Of a stretch of 64,000 nucleotides of DNA, positions 51,036 through 59,954 are shown one piece after another. Location of the stretch: NCBI RefSeq assembly GCF_900215145.1, contig NZ_OBDO01000004.1, positions 62,001-126,000 of the forward strand, given 5' to 3'. Source of the stretch: Geodermatophilus sabuli (GTDB taxonomy: Bacteria; Actinomycetota; Actinomycetes; Mycobacteriales; Geodermatophilaceae). The stretch's first letter is position 1, and each line of letters opens with the position of its first letter. The position numbers and the translations under genes were made by a program. The notes beneath the pieces are model-generated. The model saw only the letters and a list, made by a program, of their open reading frames with translations. It was not told the origin of the DNA and did no database searches.

Positions 51036-51908
51036 GTGGAGCGCCGGGTGCCCGTCGACGAGGGCGTCGAGCTGTGGGTCGAGGAGCGCGGCGACCCGGC
51101 CAGGACGCCGCTGCTGCTGGTCATGGGCGCCAACGCCAGCGGCCTGGTCTGGCCCGAGGCGCTGGTCGACGGGCTGGCCCGGCAGCACCGGGTGGTGCGC
51201 TACGACCACCGCGACACCGGCCGCTCCACGTGGGCCTTCGACGAGCACCCGTACGCGGTCCGGGACCTCGCCTCCGACGCCGTCCGGATGCTCGACGCGC
51301 TGGGCATCGACCGGGCGCACGCCGTCGGCATGTCGATGGGCGGCATCCTCGTGCAGCTGCTGCTCATCAACGCCCCCGACCGGCTGCGCAGCGCCACCGT
51401 CCTCTGCACGTCGGCGCTCGGCACCGGCCTGGCCGGGGACAGCGACCTGCCCGGCCCGGCCCCGGAGCTGCTCGCCTACTGGCAGACGATGGGGGAGGAG
51501 CGCGACGTCGAGGCCGAACTCGACTGGCGGGTGGAGCACTGGCGGCTGCTGAACGGCCACGGCGTGCCGTTCGACCCGGCCGAGTTCCGCGCCCTGGAGC
51601 AGCGGGTGATCGCGCACAGCGGCACACCGCGCGGCCCGGTCGCCCACGCGCTCGCCGACCAGTCGGGCCTCGACAGGGGACCGGAGCTGGCCGCCGTCCG
51701 GGTGCCCACGCTGGTGGTCGAGGCGCCGGAGGACCCGATCAACCCGCCGCCGCACGCCCCGCACCTGGCCGGCCTCATCGGCTCGGCCACGCTGGCGACC
51801 GTCCCCGGGATGGGCCACGCGCTGCCGGCGGCGGTGGTCGGGCCGCTCACCGAGCTCATCGCCGGGCACACCGCCGCCGTCGACGCCGAGGAGCAGCGCG
51901 TCCGCTGA
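51036..51908 (+). CDS. Alpha/beta hydrolase
   Basis: 290 residues. LLLVMGANASGLVWPEALVD (oxyanion region), DHRDTGRSTW, elbow AVGMSMGGILVQLL with Ser nucleophile, C-terminal PGMGHALP with His. Resembles rifamycin/daunorubicin esterase-like hydrolases (DnrP/RdmC). GTG 51036 starts VERRVPVDEGVELW. The last eight codons are the first copy of a 25-bp tandem repeat. Confidence 0.88.
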   Translation: MERRVPVDEGVELWVEERGDPARTPLLLVMGANASGLVWPEALVDGLARQHRVVRYDHRDTGRSTWAFDEHPYAVRDLASDAVRMLDALGIDRAHAVGMSMGGILVQLLLINAPDRLRSATVLCTSALGTGLAGDSDLPGPAPELLAYWQTMGEERDVEAELDWRVEHWRLLNGHGVPFDPAEFRALEQRVIAHSGTPRGPVAHALADQSGLDRGPELAAVRVPTLVVEAPEDPINPPPHAPHLAGLIGSATLATVPGMGHALPAAVVGPLTELIAGHTAAVDAEEQRVR

Positions 51909-51981
51909 CGCCGAGGAGCAGCGCGTCAACTGACGCCGAGGAGCAGCGCGTCAACTGACGCCGAGGAGCAGCGCGTCCGCT
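51882..51981 (+). repeat. Four 25-bp tandem repeats across a stop codon
   Basis: Unit GACGCCGAGGAGCAGCGCG followed by TCCGCT or TCAACT: copies at 51882-51906, 51907-51931, 51932-51956 and 51957-51981. Outer copies end TCCGCT, inner ones TCAACT. The junction supplies the TGA stop of the hydrolase. The period is not a multiple of three. Confidence 0.95.
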
Positions 51982-52119
51982 GACGAGCCGTGGTCCGGCG
52001 CCGCTGCGCCGTCCGCGGTCCCACAGCGACGACCCGGCCCGGTCACAGGCCCGGCACAGGGGCGCCTCCGACGTTGGGTCGACGGCCGGGGAGACCGGCC
52101 CCCGACCGAGGGGATCCCC

Positions 52120-52673
52120 GTGCGCAGGAAGCTCGTCATCATCACCACCACGGCCGGCGTCCTGGCCCTGTCCGGCCTGGCCGTGGCCGTGCCCGCGCTG
52201 GCCGCACCGACGGCACCGGGACGGCGACGTCGTCCGTGGTGGACCGGATCCGGGGCGCGCTGTCCGGCCTGGTCTCCGACGGCTCGATCACCGAGGAGCA
52301 GGCCGACGAGGTGGCCGGCACGCTCAGCGAGGCCGGCATCGGCGGCCACGGCGGTCACGGCGGCGGGCGGCTGGACCTGTCCGCGGCCGCTGCGACCCTG
52401 CGGATGACCGAGGACGAGCTGCGCGCCGCGCTGGCGGCCGACGGCGCCACCCTCGCCACGGTCGCCGAGGACCAGGGTGTCGACCTCGTCACCGCCCTCA
52501 CCGACGCCGCCGAGCAGCGCATCGCCGACGCGGTCACCGACGGCCGGCTCACCCAGGAGCAGGCCGACGAGCGGCTGGCCGGCCTGGCCGAGCGGATCAG
52601 CGAGCGGGTGGACAGCACCGACCTGGGGCACCGCGGCGGCGGCCCGCGGCCCGAGGGCGGCTCCGCCGACTGA
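52120..52673 (+). pseudogene. Secreted small helical protein, split by a frameshift
   Basis: GTG 52120 (GAGGGGA upstream) encodes a clear signal peptide (RRKLVIITTTAGVLALSG then LAVAVPALAAPTA). The mature protein continues in a different frame from about 52210: SSVVDRIRGALSGLVSDGSI, then TEEQADEVAGTL, DRLTQEQADERLAGLAERI, ending PRPEGGSAD. The helical TEEQAD/TQEQAD repeats are typical of exported actinobacterial proteins of unknown function. Joining needs a shift between about 52205 and 52235. It may be a true mutation, a sequencing error or recoding. Confidence 0.7.
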
Positions 52674-52687
52674 CCCGCGGAACCGAC

Positions 52688-52723
52688 GCGGAGCGGCGCC
52701 CCCCACGGGTGGCGCCGCTCCGC
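52688..52723. terminator. Hairpin terminator
   Basis: GCGGAGCGGCGCC (52688-52700) pairs with 52711-52723, 10-nt loop, 15 bp after the stop at 52673. Confidence 0.85.
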
Positions 52724-52789
52724 CGGGTCCGGCGGGGGAGGGGCCGTTCCCGGCGGGACGGAGCCGCCGTCCCGCCGTAGCCTCCGCCC

Positions 52790-53665
52790 ATGCCACCCCA
52801 GGAACTGGAGATCCCCTCGGCCCACGACGTCCCCGTCACCGCCTACCGCTGGGACCCCGCCGGCCCGCCCCGGGGCGTCGTGCAGCTCACCCACGGGATG
52901 GGGGAGCACCTGCTGCGCTACGGGCCGCTGGCCGCGCAGCTCACCGCGGCCGGCTTCGTCGTCGTCGGGCAGGACCACCGAGGGCACGGCGCCACGGCGC
53001 GCGACGGCCGGTGGGGCGAGCTGGGCCCGGGCGGCTGGGACGAACTGGTCCGCGACATCGGCCGGGTCTCCGACCGCGTCCGCGCCGACCTGCCGGGGCT
53101 GCCGCTGGTCCTGCTCGGCCACAGCATGGGCTCCTTCGCCGCGCAGCAGTACGTGCTCGACCACGGCGACGAGCTCGCCGGCCTGGTCCTCACCGGGACG
53201 GCGGCCCTCGACCTGCTGGAGCCGGCGCTGGACCTCGACCAGCCGCTGGACCTGTCGGCGTTCAACGCGGCGTTCGAGCCGGCCCGCACCGACTACGACT
53301 GGCTGTCGCGGGACGAGGCCCAGGTCGATGCCTACGTGGCCGACCCGCGGTGCGGCTTCGGCCTGTCCCGGGAGGACGGCCGGCAGATGTTCGTCTCGGC
53401 GCGGCAGCTGGCCGACCCGCGGCGGGTGGGCGGCGTGCGCGCCGACCTGCCGGTGTACGTCGCGGTCGGCGACCAGGACCCGGTCAACGGCGCGCTCGCC
53501 CTCGTGCACGGGCTCGTGCAGCGGCTGGGCGACGCCGGCCTGACCGACGTGACGCTGCGGGTCTACGAGGGCGCCCGCCACGAGGTCTTCAACGAGACCA
53601 ACCGGGACGAGGTCGTGGCCGACCTGCTCGGCTGGCTGGACCGCGTGGTGCCGCCCACCGGCTGA
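52790..53665 (+). CDS. Monoacylglycerol-lipase-like alpha/beta hydrolase
   Basis: 291 residues, serine aminopeptidase S33 / MGL family. GVVQLTHGMGEHLLRYGPLA, GQDHRGHGATARDG, elbow LLGHSMGSFAAQQYVL, Asp in VGDQDPVNG, His in GARHEVFNE. ATG 52790 is set by TAGCCT (52778-52783), a -10 element 6 nt before it, so the mRNA is probably leaderless; no Shine-Dalgarno sequence. Confidence 0.9.
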   Translation: MPPQELEIPSAHDVPVTAYRWDPAGPPRGVVQLTHGMGEHLLRYGPLAAQLTAAGFVVVGQDHRGHGATARDGRWGELGPGGWDELVRDIGRVSDRVRADLPGLPLVLLGHSMGSFAAQQYVLDHGDELAGLVLTGTAALDLLEPALDLDQPLDLSAFNAAFEPARTDYDWLSRDEAQVDAYVADPRCGFGLSREDGRQMFVSARQLADPRRVGGVRADLPVYVAVGDQDPVNGALALVHGLVQRLGDAGLTDVTLRVYEGARHEVFNETNRDEVVADLLGWLDRVVPPTG

Positions 53666-53763
53666 GTCCGGCCCGCCTCCGTGGCGGGGGGCCCTTGATC
53701 GCCCTCCGCCCTGCGGGCAGGCTGTGACCCACACCACAGACCGGGACACGCCGGGAGGCCGCC

Positions 53764-53964
53764 GTGGAAGCACGAGTCGGGGACAAGATCGTCGTCCACT
53801 CCACCCACCAGGGAGAGCCGGAACGCACCGGCAGGGTGGTCGAGGTACGCGGCCAGGGCGGCGGACCGCCCTACGTCGTCCAGTGGGACCCCGACGGGCA
53901 CACCGGGGTCTTCCACCCGGCAGCGGGGTCGTGCGCCGTCGTCCCCGAGCCGGCGAACGGCTGA
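53764..53964 (+). CDS. DUF1918 domain protein
   Basis: 66 residues: RVGDKIVVHSTHQGEPERTG, VVEVRGQGGGPPYVVQWD, ending HPAAGSCAVVPEPANG, the standard DUF1918 beta-barrel. Function unknown. GTG 53764 with GGGAGG upstream; 3 bp before the EF-G2 gene, hence co-transcribed. Confidence 0.9.
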   Translation: MEARVGDKIVVHSTHQGEPERTGRVVEVRGQGGGPPYVVQWDPDGHTGVFHPAAGSCAVVPEPANG

Positions 53965-53967
53965 CCG

Positions 53968-56037
53968 GTGGCGAAGGACACCGGGACCGCGCCGGCCCCC
54001 CGACCGGCCAGCAAAGTGCGCAACGTGGCCCTCGTCGGCCACGCCGGAGCAGGCAAGACCACCCTCGCCGAGGCGCTGCTCGTCGCCACCGGCGCGCTGC
54101 CCCGGGCCGGCCGGGTCGAGGACGGCACCACCTGCCTGGACAACGAGGAGGTGGAGGTCCGCCAGCAGCGGTCGGTCTCCCTCGGCGTGGCCACCGTCGA
54201 GCACGCCGACCACCGCATCACCCTGCTCGACACCCCCGGCTCGCCGGACTTCGTCGGCGAGCTGCGTGCGGGGCTGCGCGCGGCCGACGCCGCGCTCTTC
54301 GTCGTCTCCGCGGTGGGCGGCGTCGATGCCGGCACCGTGCAGCTGTGGGAGGAGTGCGCGGCGGTGGGCATGCCGCGCGCGGTGGTCATCACCCAGCTGG
54401 ACCGCGCCCGGGCCGACGTCGAGGAGACCGTCCGGCTGTGCCAGACCGTGCTGGGCGAGGGCGTCTACCCCGTCCACCTCGTCGAGCGCGGCCCGGACGG
54501 CGCCGTCACGGGGCTGGTCTCGCTGCTCCAGCCCGGCGCTCAGGCCCCCGACGCCGACCGGCTCCGCAGCGAGCTGATCGAGGGCATCATCGGCGAGAGC
54601 GAGGACGAGGCGCTGATGGAGCGCTACCTCGCCGGTGACGAACTGGTCCAGGCCGACCTGATGAGCGACCTGGAGACCGCGGTCGCCCGCGGCCACTTCC
54701 ACCCCGTGCTCTGTGCAGCGCCGCTGTCGGGCATCGGCATCGACGCGCTGCTCCACCTCCTCGTCAACGGCTTCCCGTGCCCCATGGAGCACGGCTGCCC
54801 GCCGGCCACCCGGCCCGACGGTTCCCCGGCGCCGGCGCTGACCTGCGACCCCGACGGCCCGCTGGTCGCCGAGGTGGTCAAGACGACCACCGACCCGTAC
54901 CTGGGCCGGGTCTCGCTGGTGCGGGTCTTCTCCGGCACCCTGCGCCCGGACGCCGCCGTCCACGTCTCCGGGCACGGCATGGCCGACCGCGGGCACCCCG
55001 ACCACGACGTCGACGAGCGCATCGGCGGGGTGTCCTCGCCGCTGGGGTCCTCGCTGCGGCCGGTGGCCGCCTGCCCGGCCGGCGACGTCTGCGCGGTCGC
55101 CCGCCTCACCTCCGCCGAGACCGGTGACACCCTCTCCGCGCCGGACGACCCGCGCCTGGTCCCGCCGTGGGACCTCCCGACCCCGCAGCTGCCGGTGGCG
55201 CTGGAGGCGGCCTCCCGCTCCGACGAGGACCGGCTGGCCACCGCGCTGACCCGGCTGGTCGCCGAGGACCCCACGGTGCGGCTGGAGCGCCGCCCGGACA
55301 CCGGCCAGCTGCTGCTGTGGTGCGTCGGCGAGGCCCACGCCGAGGTGCTGCTGGAGCGGCTGCGCGTCCGCCACGGCGTCTCGGTGACGACGGTGCCGGT
55401 GCGGGTGCCCATGGTCGAGACCCTGGCCGGCCCGGCCCGGGTGACCGGCCGGCACGTCAAGCAGTCCGGCGGGCACGGGCAGTACGCGATCGTGGTCGTC
55501 GAGGCCGAGCCGGGACCCCCGGGGTCCGGCATCGTCTTCCAGCAGCGGATCGTCGGCGGCACGGTGCCCAGCCAGTTCCACGGCAGCGTCGAGAAGGGCA
55601 TCCGCGCCCAGGCCGAGCGGGGGGTCTCCGGTGACCGCCCGATCGTCGACGTGCACGTCACGCTCGTCGACGGCAAGGCCCACTCGGTCGACTCCTCCGA
55701 CGCCGCGTTCCAGTCCGCCGGTGCGCTCGCCCTGCGGGAGGCGGTCGCCGCAGCCGGCACCCGCGTGCTGGAGCCGTGGTGCGAGGTCGAGGTCGCGGTC
55801 CCGGCCGAGTACGTCGGCGCGGTGATGAGCGACCTGTCGGCACGGCGCGCGCGGGTCACCGGCAGCGACGCCGACCCCGACCGCGACCGGACGACGGTGC
55901 GCGCGGAGGTGCCCGAGATGGAGCTGCTCACCTACGCCGGGGCGCTGCGCTCGGTCTCCCACGGCACCGGCAGCTTCACCCGCCGGCCGCTGGGGTACGA
56001 GCCGGCGCCGGCGTCGCTGACCGCCGTGCCCGCGTGA
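53968..56037 (+). CDS. Elongation factor G-like protein EF-G2
   Basis: 689 residues with all EF-G domains. G1 GHAGAGKTTLAEALL (about 24), G3 DTPGSPDFVGEL. The G4 position reads TQLDRAR where canonical EF-G has NKxD, a known feature of this paralogue group. Domain IV has GGTVPSQFHGSVEKGI and the C-terminal domain ends RSVSHGTGSFTRR. It is not the main translocase; ribosome-related GTPase of unclear role, as mycobacterial FusA2. GTG 53968. Confidence 0.9.
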   Translation: MAKDTGTAPAPRPASKVRNVALVGHAGAGKTTLAEALLVATGALPRAGRVEDGTTCLDNEEVEVRQQRSVSLGVATVEHADHRITLLDTPGSPDFVGELRAGLRAADAALFVVSAVGGVDAGTVQLWEECAAVGMPRAVVITQLDRARADVEETVRLCQTVLGEGVYPVHLVERGPDGAVTGLVSLLQPGAQAPDADRLRSELIEGIIGESEDEALMERYLAGDELVQADLMSDLETAVARGHFHPVLCAAPLSGIGIDALLHLLVNGFPCPMEHGCPPATRPDGSPAPALTCDPDGPLVAEVVKTTTDPYLGRVSLVRVFSGTLRPDAAVHVSGHGMADRGHPDHDVDERIGGVSSPLGSSLRPVAACPAGDVCAVARLTSAETGDTLSAPDDPRLVPPWDLPTPQLPVALEAASRSDEDRLATALTRLVAEDPTVRLERRPDTGQLLLWCVGEAHAEVLLERLRVRHGVSVTTVPVRVPMVETLAGPARVTGRHVKQSGGHGQYAIVVVEAEPGPPGSGIVFQQRIVGGTVPSQFHGSVEKGIRAQAERGVSGDRPIVDVHVTLVDGKAHSVDSSDAAFQSAGALALREAVAAAGTRVLEPWCEVEVAVPAEYVGAVMSDLSARRARVTGSDADPDRDRTTVRAEVPEMELLTYAGALRSVSHGTGSFTRRPLGYEPAPASLTAVPA

Positions 56038-56044
56038 GAGAGGG

Positions 56045-56133
56045 CCCCCTGCCGCCCACCGTGGGAGGACCCCGCGGTGGGCCCCCGCAGGGGGGCTGCC
56101 CGCCCCCCGCACCGCCCGGACGCTCCGGGGGGC
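56045..56133 (+). terminator. Two successive GC-rich hairpins
   Basis: Hairpin 1: outer CCCCCTGC (56045-56052) / 56087-56094 enclosing GCCCACCG (56054-56061) / 56075-56082. Hairpin 2: GCCCCCCG (56102-56109) / 56126-56133. Directly after EF-G2. Confidence 0.8.
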
Positions 56134-56195
56134 GCTGAGGGCCCGGGTCACGGGCCTCCCGGTGCGCCGCCCGGGGGAGTGTCGGCGCGGGACAC

Positions 56196-56201
56196 TAGCC
56201 T
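56196..56201 (+). promoter_or_regulatory. -10 element for the phospholipid/DUF881 operon
   Basis: TAGCCT, 31 bp before the GTG at 56233. No good -35. Consistent with a short-leader transcript starting near 56208. Confidence 0.4.
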
Positions 56202-56232
56202 CGGGGATGGTGTGCAGCGGGCTGGAGGTTTC

Positions 56233-56901
56233 GTGACGTCGTCCAACGGTCCGTCGGCGGCTGCCCCGGCCCCGCCCGCCGGAGGGCAGCCGCCCGACCA
56301 GCCGGTCGTCTCCGACCGCAACGAGCTGCCCGACCGCGTCTGGACGGTCCCCAACGCCCTGTCGGTGCTGCGGCTGCTCGGCGTGCCGCTGTTCCTGTGG
56401 CTGCTGCTGGGCCCCGAGGCCGACGGCTGGGCGGTGGTCGTCCTGGCGGTGTCGGGGTTCACCGACTGGGCCGACGGCAAGATCGCCCGCGCCATGGGGC
56501 AGTCGAGCAGGCTCGGCGCGCTGCTCGACCCGGCCGCCGACCGCCTCTACATCGTCGCCACCCTCGTCGCGTTCGTCCTGCGCGACGTCGTCCCGCTGTG
56601 GGTGGTGGCCGTGCTGCTGGGCCGCGAGCTGGTGCTCGGGGTCATGCTGCTGGTGCTGCGCCGGTACGGGTACCCGCCGCTGCAGGTGCACTACCTGGGC
56701 AAGGCGGCCACGTTCATCCTGCTGTACGCCTTCCCCCTGCTCCTGCTCGCCGGCGGCGGCGGCCCGGTCGCCGCGGTGGCCCAGCCGCTGGCCTGGGCGC
56801 TGACGATCTGGGGCGGGGTGCTCTACGTCCTCGCCGGTGTCTTCTACGTCATCCAGGTGGTGGGCATCGTGCGCGCCGAGCGCGCCGGAGCCGCCCCGTG
56901 A
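56233..56901 (+). CDS. CDP-alcohol phosphatidyltransferase (PgsA-like)
   Basis: 222 residues, about six TM helices. The signature DG(x)2AR(x)8G(x)3D(x)3D is complete: DWADGKIARAMGQSSRLGA then LLDPAADR. It transfers a phosphatidyl group from CDP-diacylglycerol to an alcohol (phosphatidylglycerophosphate or cardiolipin type). Equivalent to Rv1822 (pgsA2) by position. GTG 56233 with GGAGG. Its stop overlaps the next GTG. Confidence 0.9.
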   Translation: MTSSNGPSAAAPAPPAGGQPPDQPVVSDRNELPDRVWTVPNALSVLRLLGVPLFLWLLLGPEADGWAVVVLAVSGFTDWADGKIARAMGQSSRLGALLDPAADRLYIVATLVAFVLRDVVPLWVVAVLLGRELVLGVMLLVLRRYGYPPLQVHYLGKAATFILLYAFPLLLLAGGGGPVAAVAQPLAWALTIWGGVLYVLAGVFYVIQVVGIVRAERAGAAP

Positions 56902-57824
56902 CGTCCACCCTGCAGCGCGGCGGGGGGCCGCGCTCGCTGGGCGCCTCACTGCTGGACCAGGTGCTGGCCGAGACCCTCGACCCCGCCTACCGGCAGGCGG
57001 CCGACGCCCGCGAGGCGCGCGCCGCGGCAGGGGAGGAGCGCGCATCGGCCCGCCGGCGCTGGGGGCAGGGCGCGGTCGCGCTGGTCATGGCCGTCACCGG
57101 GGTGCTGGCCGCGGTGACCTACGACGCCGCCGCCGCCGGCGCGCAGGGCCGCGAGGAGGTGCGCGAGGCGCTGGTCGCTGACATCGGCGAGGAGTCCGAC
57201 CTCACCGACGCCCTGGGGGCCGAGCTCCGGCAGCTGCGCCTGGACGTGAGCGCCGCCCGGGCCGACGCGCTGGCCGCCACCGCGGTCGGCCAGCGGGCCC
57301 TCGACGAACTCGACGCAGCCGAGGTGGCCGGTGCCCTCGAGCCGGTCACCGGCCCGGGGCTGCTGGTCACCCTGGCCGACGCCGAGCCCGACGCCGACTC
57401 CGACCCGGTCGGCGGGGGCGACGAGGAGGACCCCCGCGGCCAGGTGATGGACGGCGACCTGCAGGTGGTGGTCAACGCCCTGTGGGCGGCCGGCGCCGAG
57501 GCGGTCAGCATCAACGGCCGCCGACTCGGGCCCACCACCGCCATCCGGTTCGCCGGCGAGGCCGTGCTGGTCGACTTCCGGCCGGTCGCCAACCCCTACC
57601 TGGTCAGCGCCATCGGGAACCCGGACACCCTCCGGACACGGTTCCTGGCCAACCCCCAGGTCGTCGCGCTCGCCAACTACTCCGCGTCCTTCGGACTGCG
57701 TTTCGACTTCGCCCAGGAGGACGAGCTGTCCCTGCCCGCCGGGAGTTCCATGGAGCTCCGATCCGCCGTCCCGGTGTCCGAGGAGCCCGCCGCTCCCGCG
57801 GCCGACCCCTCGCCGGGGGGCTGA
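56898..57824 (+). CDS. DUF881 family membrane-anchored protein
   Basis: 308 residues: cytosolic lead, one TM (VALVMAVTGVLAAVTYDAAA, about 55-74), coiled coil, then DUF881 (VTGPGLLVTLADA, VVVNALWAAGAEAVSINGRR, VANPYLVSAIGNPDTL). Conserved next to a second DUF881 and DUF1290 in actinobacteria (Rv1823-Rv1825); thought to be cell-envelope related. Overlaps the previous gene by 4 bp. Confidence 0.9.
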   Translation: MTSTLQRGGGPRSLGASLLDQVLAETLDPAYRQAADAREARAAAGEERASARRRWGQGAVALVMAVTGVLAAVTYDAAAAGAQGREEVREALVADIGEESDLTDALGAELRQLRLDVSAARADALAATAVGQRALDELDAAEVAGALEPVTGPGLLVTLADAEPDADSDPVGGGDEEDPRGQVMDGDLQVVVNALWAAGAEAVSINGRRLGPTTAIRFAGEAVLVDFRPVANPYLVSAIGNPDTLRTRFLANPQVVALANYSASFGLRFDFAQEDELSLPAGSSMELRSAVPVSEEPAAPAADPSPGG

Positions 57825-57827
57825 GCC

Positions 57828-58160
57828 GTGATCCCCGTCCTCGGTCTCGCGGTCGGCGTGGTCCTCGGCCTCGTCTTCGACCCGACCGTCCCGCTGTGGC
57901 TGCAGCCCTACCTGCCGATCGCCGTCGTCGCCGCGCTGGACGCCGTCTTCGGCGGCGTCCGCGCCCGCTTCGACGGCATCTTCGACGCGAAGGTGTTCGT
58001 CATCTCCTTCGTCTCCAACGTCGTGGTGGCCGCGCTGATCGTGTTCCTCGGCGACCAGCTCGGCGTCGGCGCGCAGCTGTCCACCGCCGTCGTGGTCGTG
58101 CTGGGCATCCGCATCTTCGGCAACGCCGCGGCCATCCGGCGGCACCTGTTCCGGGCATGA
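57828..58160 (+). CDS. DUF1290 small membrane protein
   Basis: 110 residues, three hydrophobic segments: VLGLAVGVVLGLVF, YLPIAVVAALDAVFGGVRA, FVSNVVVAALIVFLG; ends GIRIFGNAAAIRRHLF. Same position as Rv1824. GTG 57828, 3 bp after the first DUF881 gene; overlaps the second by 4 bp. Confidence 0.92.
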   Translation: MIPVLGLAVGVVLGLVFDPTVPLWLQPYLPIAVVAALDAVFGGVRARFDGIFDAKVFVISFVSNVVVAALIVFLGDQLGVGAQLSTAVVVVLGIRIFGNAAAIRRHLFRA

Positions 58161-59176
58161 GCGCCGACCAGCGGCGGGGACCCGGCCGCGGAGCGGACCC
58201 GGCGGACGGCCCCGAGCCGCCGCGCGACGACGCGGTGCGGCCGCCGGCCGGTCCCGACCCCGAAGACGCGCCCGGCCCCGACACGCCTGGCCCCGACACG
58301 CCTGGCCCCGACACGCCGCGGCCCGCCGGTGGGGCGGCGTACCCCGGTGCGGCGGTCGCCGGGCCGCCGGCAGAGCCGGTGCCGGGGGCGCCGCCGGCCG
58401 ACGAGCACCCCGAGGAGCCCGCTCCGCGGGACCCGGCGGCCCCCGCCGCGGACGCCCCGGCGGGGGCGGCCGCGCCCGCCCGCCGCCGGCGGCGCGACCC
58501 CCTGGCCGCGCTGCTCATCACGGTGCTGACGCTGCTGCTCGGGTTCGCCTTCGCCGTCCAGGTCCGCAACACCGGCACCGACGAGGACCTCGCCGGCGCC
58601 CGCGAGGAGGACCTCGTGCGCATCCTCGACGAGCTCAACGACAGCGAGGACCGGCTGCGCGCCCAGATCGCCGACCAGCGGGCCGCCCTGCGGGAGCTGA
58701 CCAACACCGACAGCCGGTCCGAGGCGGCCCTGCAGGAGGCCCGCGACCGCGCGGAGGCGCTGGGCATCCTCAACGGCACCGTCGCCGCCCAGGGCCCGGG
58801 CCTGGTCATGACCATCCGCGACCCGGAGGGGGAGGTCCGCGTCGCCGACCTCCTCGACGCCGTCCAGGAGCTGCGCGGCGCCGGCGCGGAGACGATGCAG
58901 ATCGACGGCGTCCGGATCGGCGTCTCCACCGCCGTCACCGGCGAACCCGGGCGGCTGCGGGTCGACGGCCGGGAGGTGAGCAGCCCCTACGAGATCGTGG
59001 TCATCGGCTCCCCGCAGGACCTGCAGACGGCGATGAACATCCCCGGCGGGGTCGTCGACCGGGTCGGCCGCCAGGGCGGCAGCGTGGAGATCGTGCAGTC
59101 CGACCGGGTCGTCGTCGACGCGTTGCGACCGCTGGACACGCCTGAATACGCTGCGCCGGACGACGGCGACGACTGA
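58157..59176 (+). CDS. DUF881 family protein with Pro-rich cytosolic tail
   Basis: 339 residues. The first 110 are disordered and Pro/Asp-rich, including GPDTPGPDTPGPDTP encoded by 15-bp repeats. One TM (PLAALLITVLTLLLGFAFAV, about 114), coiled coil, then DUF881 (VAAQGPGLVMTIRDPEG, GAETMQIDGVRIGVS, VVIGSPQDLQTAMNIPGGV). Equivalent of Rv1825. ATG 58157 overlaps DUF1290. Last of the four-gene unit; gcvH follows 41 bp later. Confidence 0.9.
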   Translation: MSADQRRGPGRGADPADGPEPPRDDAVRPPAGPDPEDAPGPDTPGPDTPGPDTPRPAGGAAYPGAAVAGPPAEPVPGAPPADEHPEEPAPRDPAAPAADAPAGAAAPARRRRRDPLAALLITVLTLLLGFAFAVQVRNTGTDEDLAGAREEDLVRILDELNDSEDRLRAQIADQRAALRELTNTDSRSEAALQEARDRAEALGILNGTVAAQGPGLVMTIRDPEGEVRVADLLDAVQELRGAGAETMQIDGVRIGVSTAVTGEPGRLRVDGREVSSPYEIVVIGSPQDLQTAMNIPGGVVDRVGRQGGSVEIVQSDRVVVDALRPLDTPEYAAPDDGDD

Positions 59177-59217
59177 CGCCCCGTCCTTCCCCGATCCGCG
59201 ACTGGAGACGACGCCGC

Positions 59218-59619
59218 ATGGCCACACCCGACGACCGCCGCTACACCGACCAGCACGAGTGGGCCCAGCTGCAGGGCGGGGGCGAGGCGGCCGTCGTCCG
59301 GGTGGGCATCACCGACCACGCGCAGGACGCGCTCGGCGACATCGTCTTCGTGCAGCTGCCGGAGGTCGGCGCGGAGGTCGCCCCGGGCAACCCGATCGGT
59401 GAGGTGGAGTCGACCAAGTCGGTGTCGGACGTCTACTCGCCGGTGACCGGGGTGGTGACCGCGGTCAACGAGGCCCTCACCGACGCGCCCGAGACCATCA
59501 ACGCCGACCCGTACGGCGCCGGCTGGCTGGTGGAGATCGGCATCCCCGCCGATGCCGGGGACCCCACCGAGGACCTGCTGGACGCCGCCGCCTACCAGGC
59601 CCTCGTCGACGCCGGCTGA
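59218..59619 (+). CDS. gcvH: Glycine cleavage system H protein
   Basis: 133 residues. Lipoyl domain with GEVESTKSVSDVYSP, lipoylated Lys at residue 67. YTDQHEWAQL, VRVGITDHAQDALGDIVFVQ and NADPYGAGWLVEI are all family positions. Carries the aminomethyl arm between GcvP, GcvT and dihydrolipoyl dehydrogenase. ATG 59218 after TGGAGACG. gcvP is 3.3 kb downstream; gcvT is not in the window. Confidence 0.96.
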   Translation: MATPDDRRYTDQHEWAQLQGGGEAAVVRVGITDHAQDALGDIVFVQLPEVGAEVAPGNPIGEVESTKSVSDVYSPVTGVVTAVNEALTDAPETINADPYGAGWLVEIGIPADAGDPTEDLLDAAAYQALVDAG

Positions 59620-59620
59620 C

Positions 59621-59651
59621 GCCGGCGCCGGGCATCGCGGCGAGCGCCGGC
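59621..59651 (+). terminator. Possible terminator after gcvH
   Basis: GCCGGCGC (59621-59628) and GCGCCGGC (59644-59651), 15-nt loop, right after the gcvH stop. Confidence 0.5.
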
Positions 59652-59954
59652 GAGCGGGGAGCGGACCGGCGCGCGGGGTCAGCCGGTGAGCCCGGCCCGA
59701 CCCCGGCGGGAGCCTCGACGGCGATCACTATGCTCACCTCGGGCGGACCCCGCGGCACCGCTCGTAGGCACCGCGGGCCCACCCTGAACGTCCGGTTGAC
59801 CCTCGGGTCAGCCGCTGGTTCCATGACCCACGGCCCGCCGTGACCCACACGGCGGTCGACCCGCGGCGGGCTGTCCGGCCCGTCGTCCGCCGGCCGCCCG
59901 CGGCCAATCGACCTGGCCCGCGGCGGTGCCACCCCTGCACCGGAGGAGACAGAC
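59652..59954 (+). promoter_or_regulatory. Leader and promoter region of garA
   Basis: 303 bp without a gene. It holds a TATGCT -10-like element near 59732 and the sequence TTGACCCTCGGGTCA, in which TGACCC-TC-GGGTCA (59797-59810) is a small palindrome overlapping a -35-like TTGACC. The -10 partner of the latter (TTCCAT) is weak. No riboswitch recognised. Confidence 0.4.

Noticed and set aside
51882-51981. CRISPR or coding repeat domain
   Set aside because: Units are contiguous without spacers and contain a stop codon.
53563-57045. 1160-codon minus-strand open frame
   Set aside because: Covers EF-G2 and the phosphatidyltransferase in antisense; no recognisable motif.
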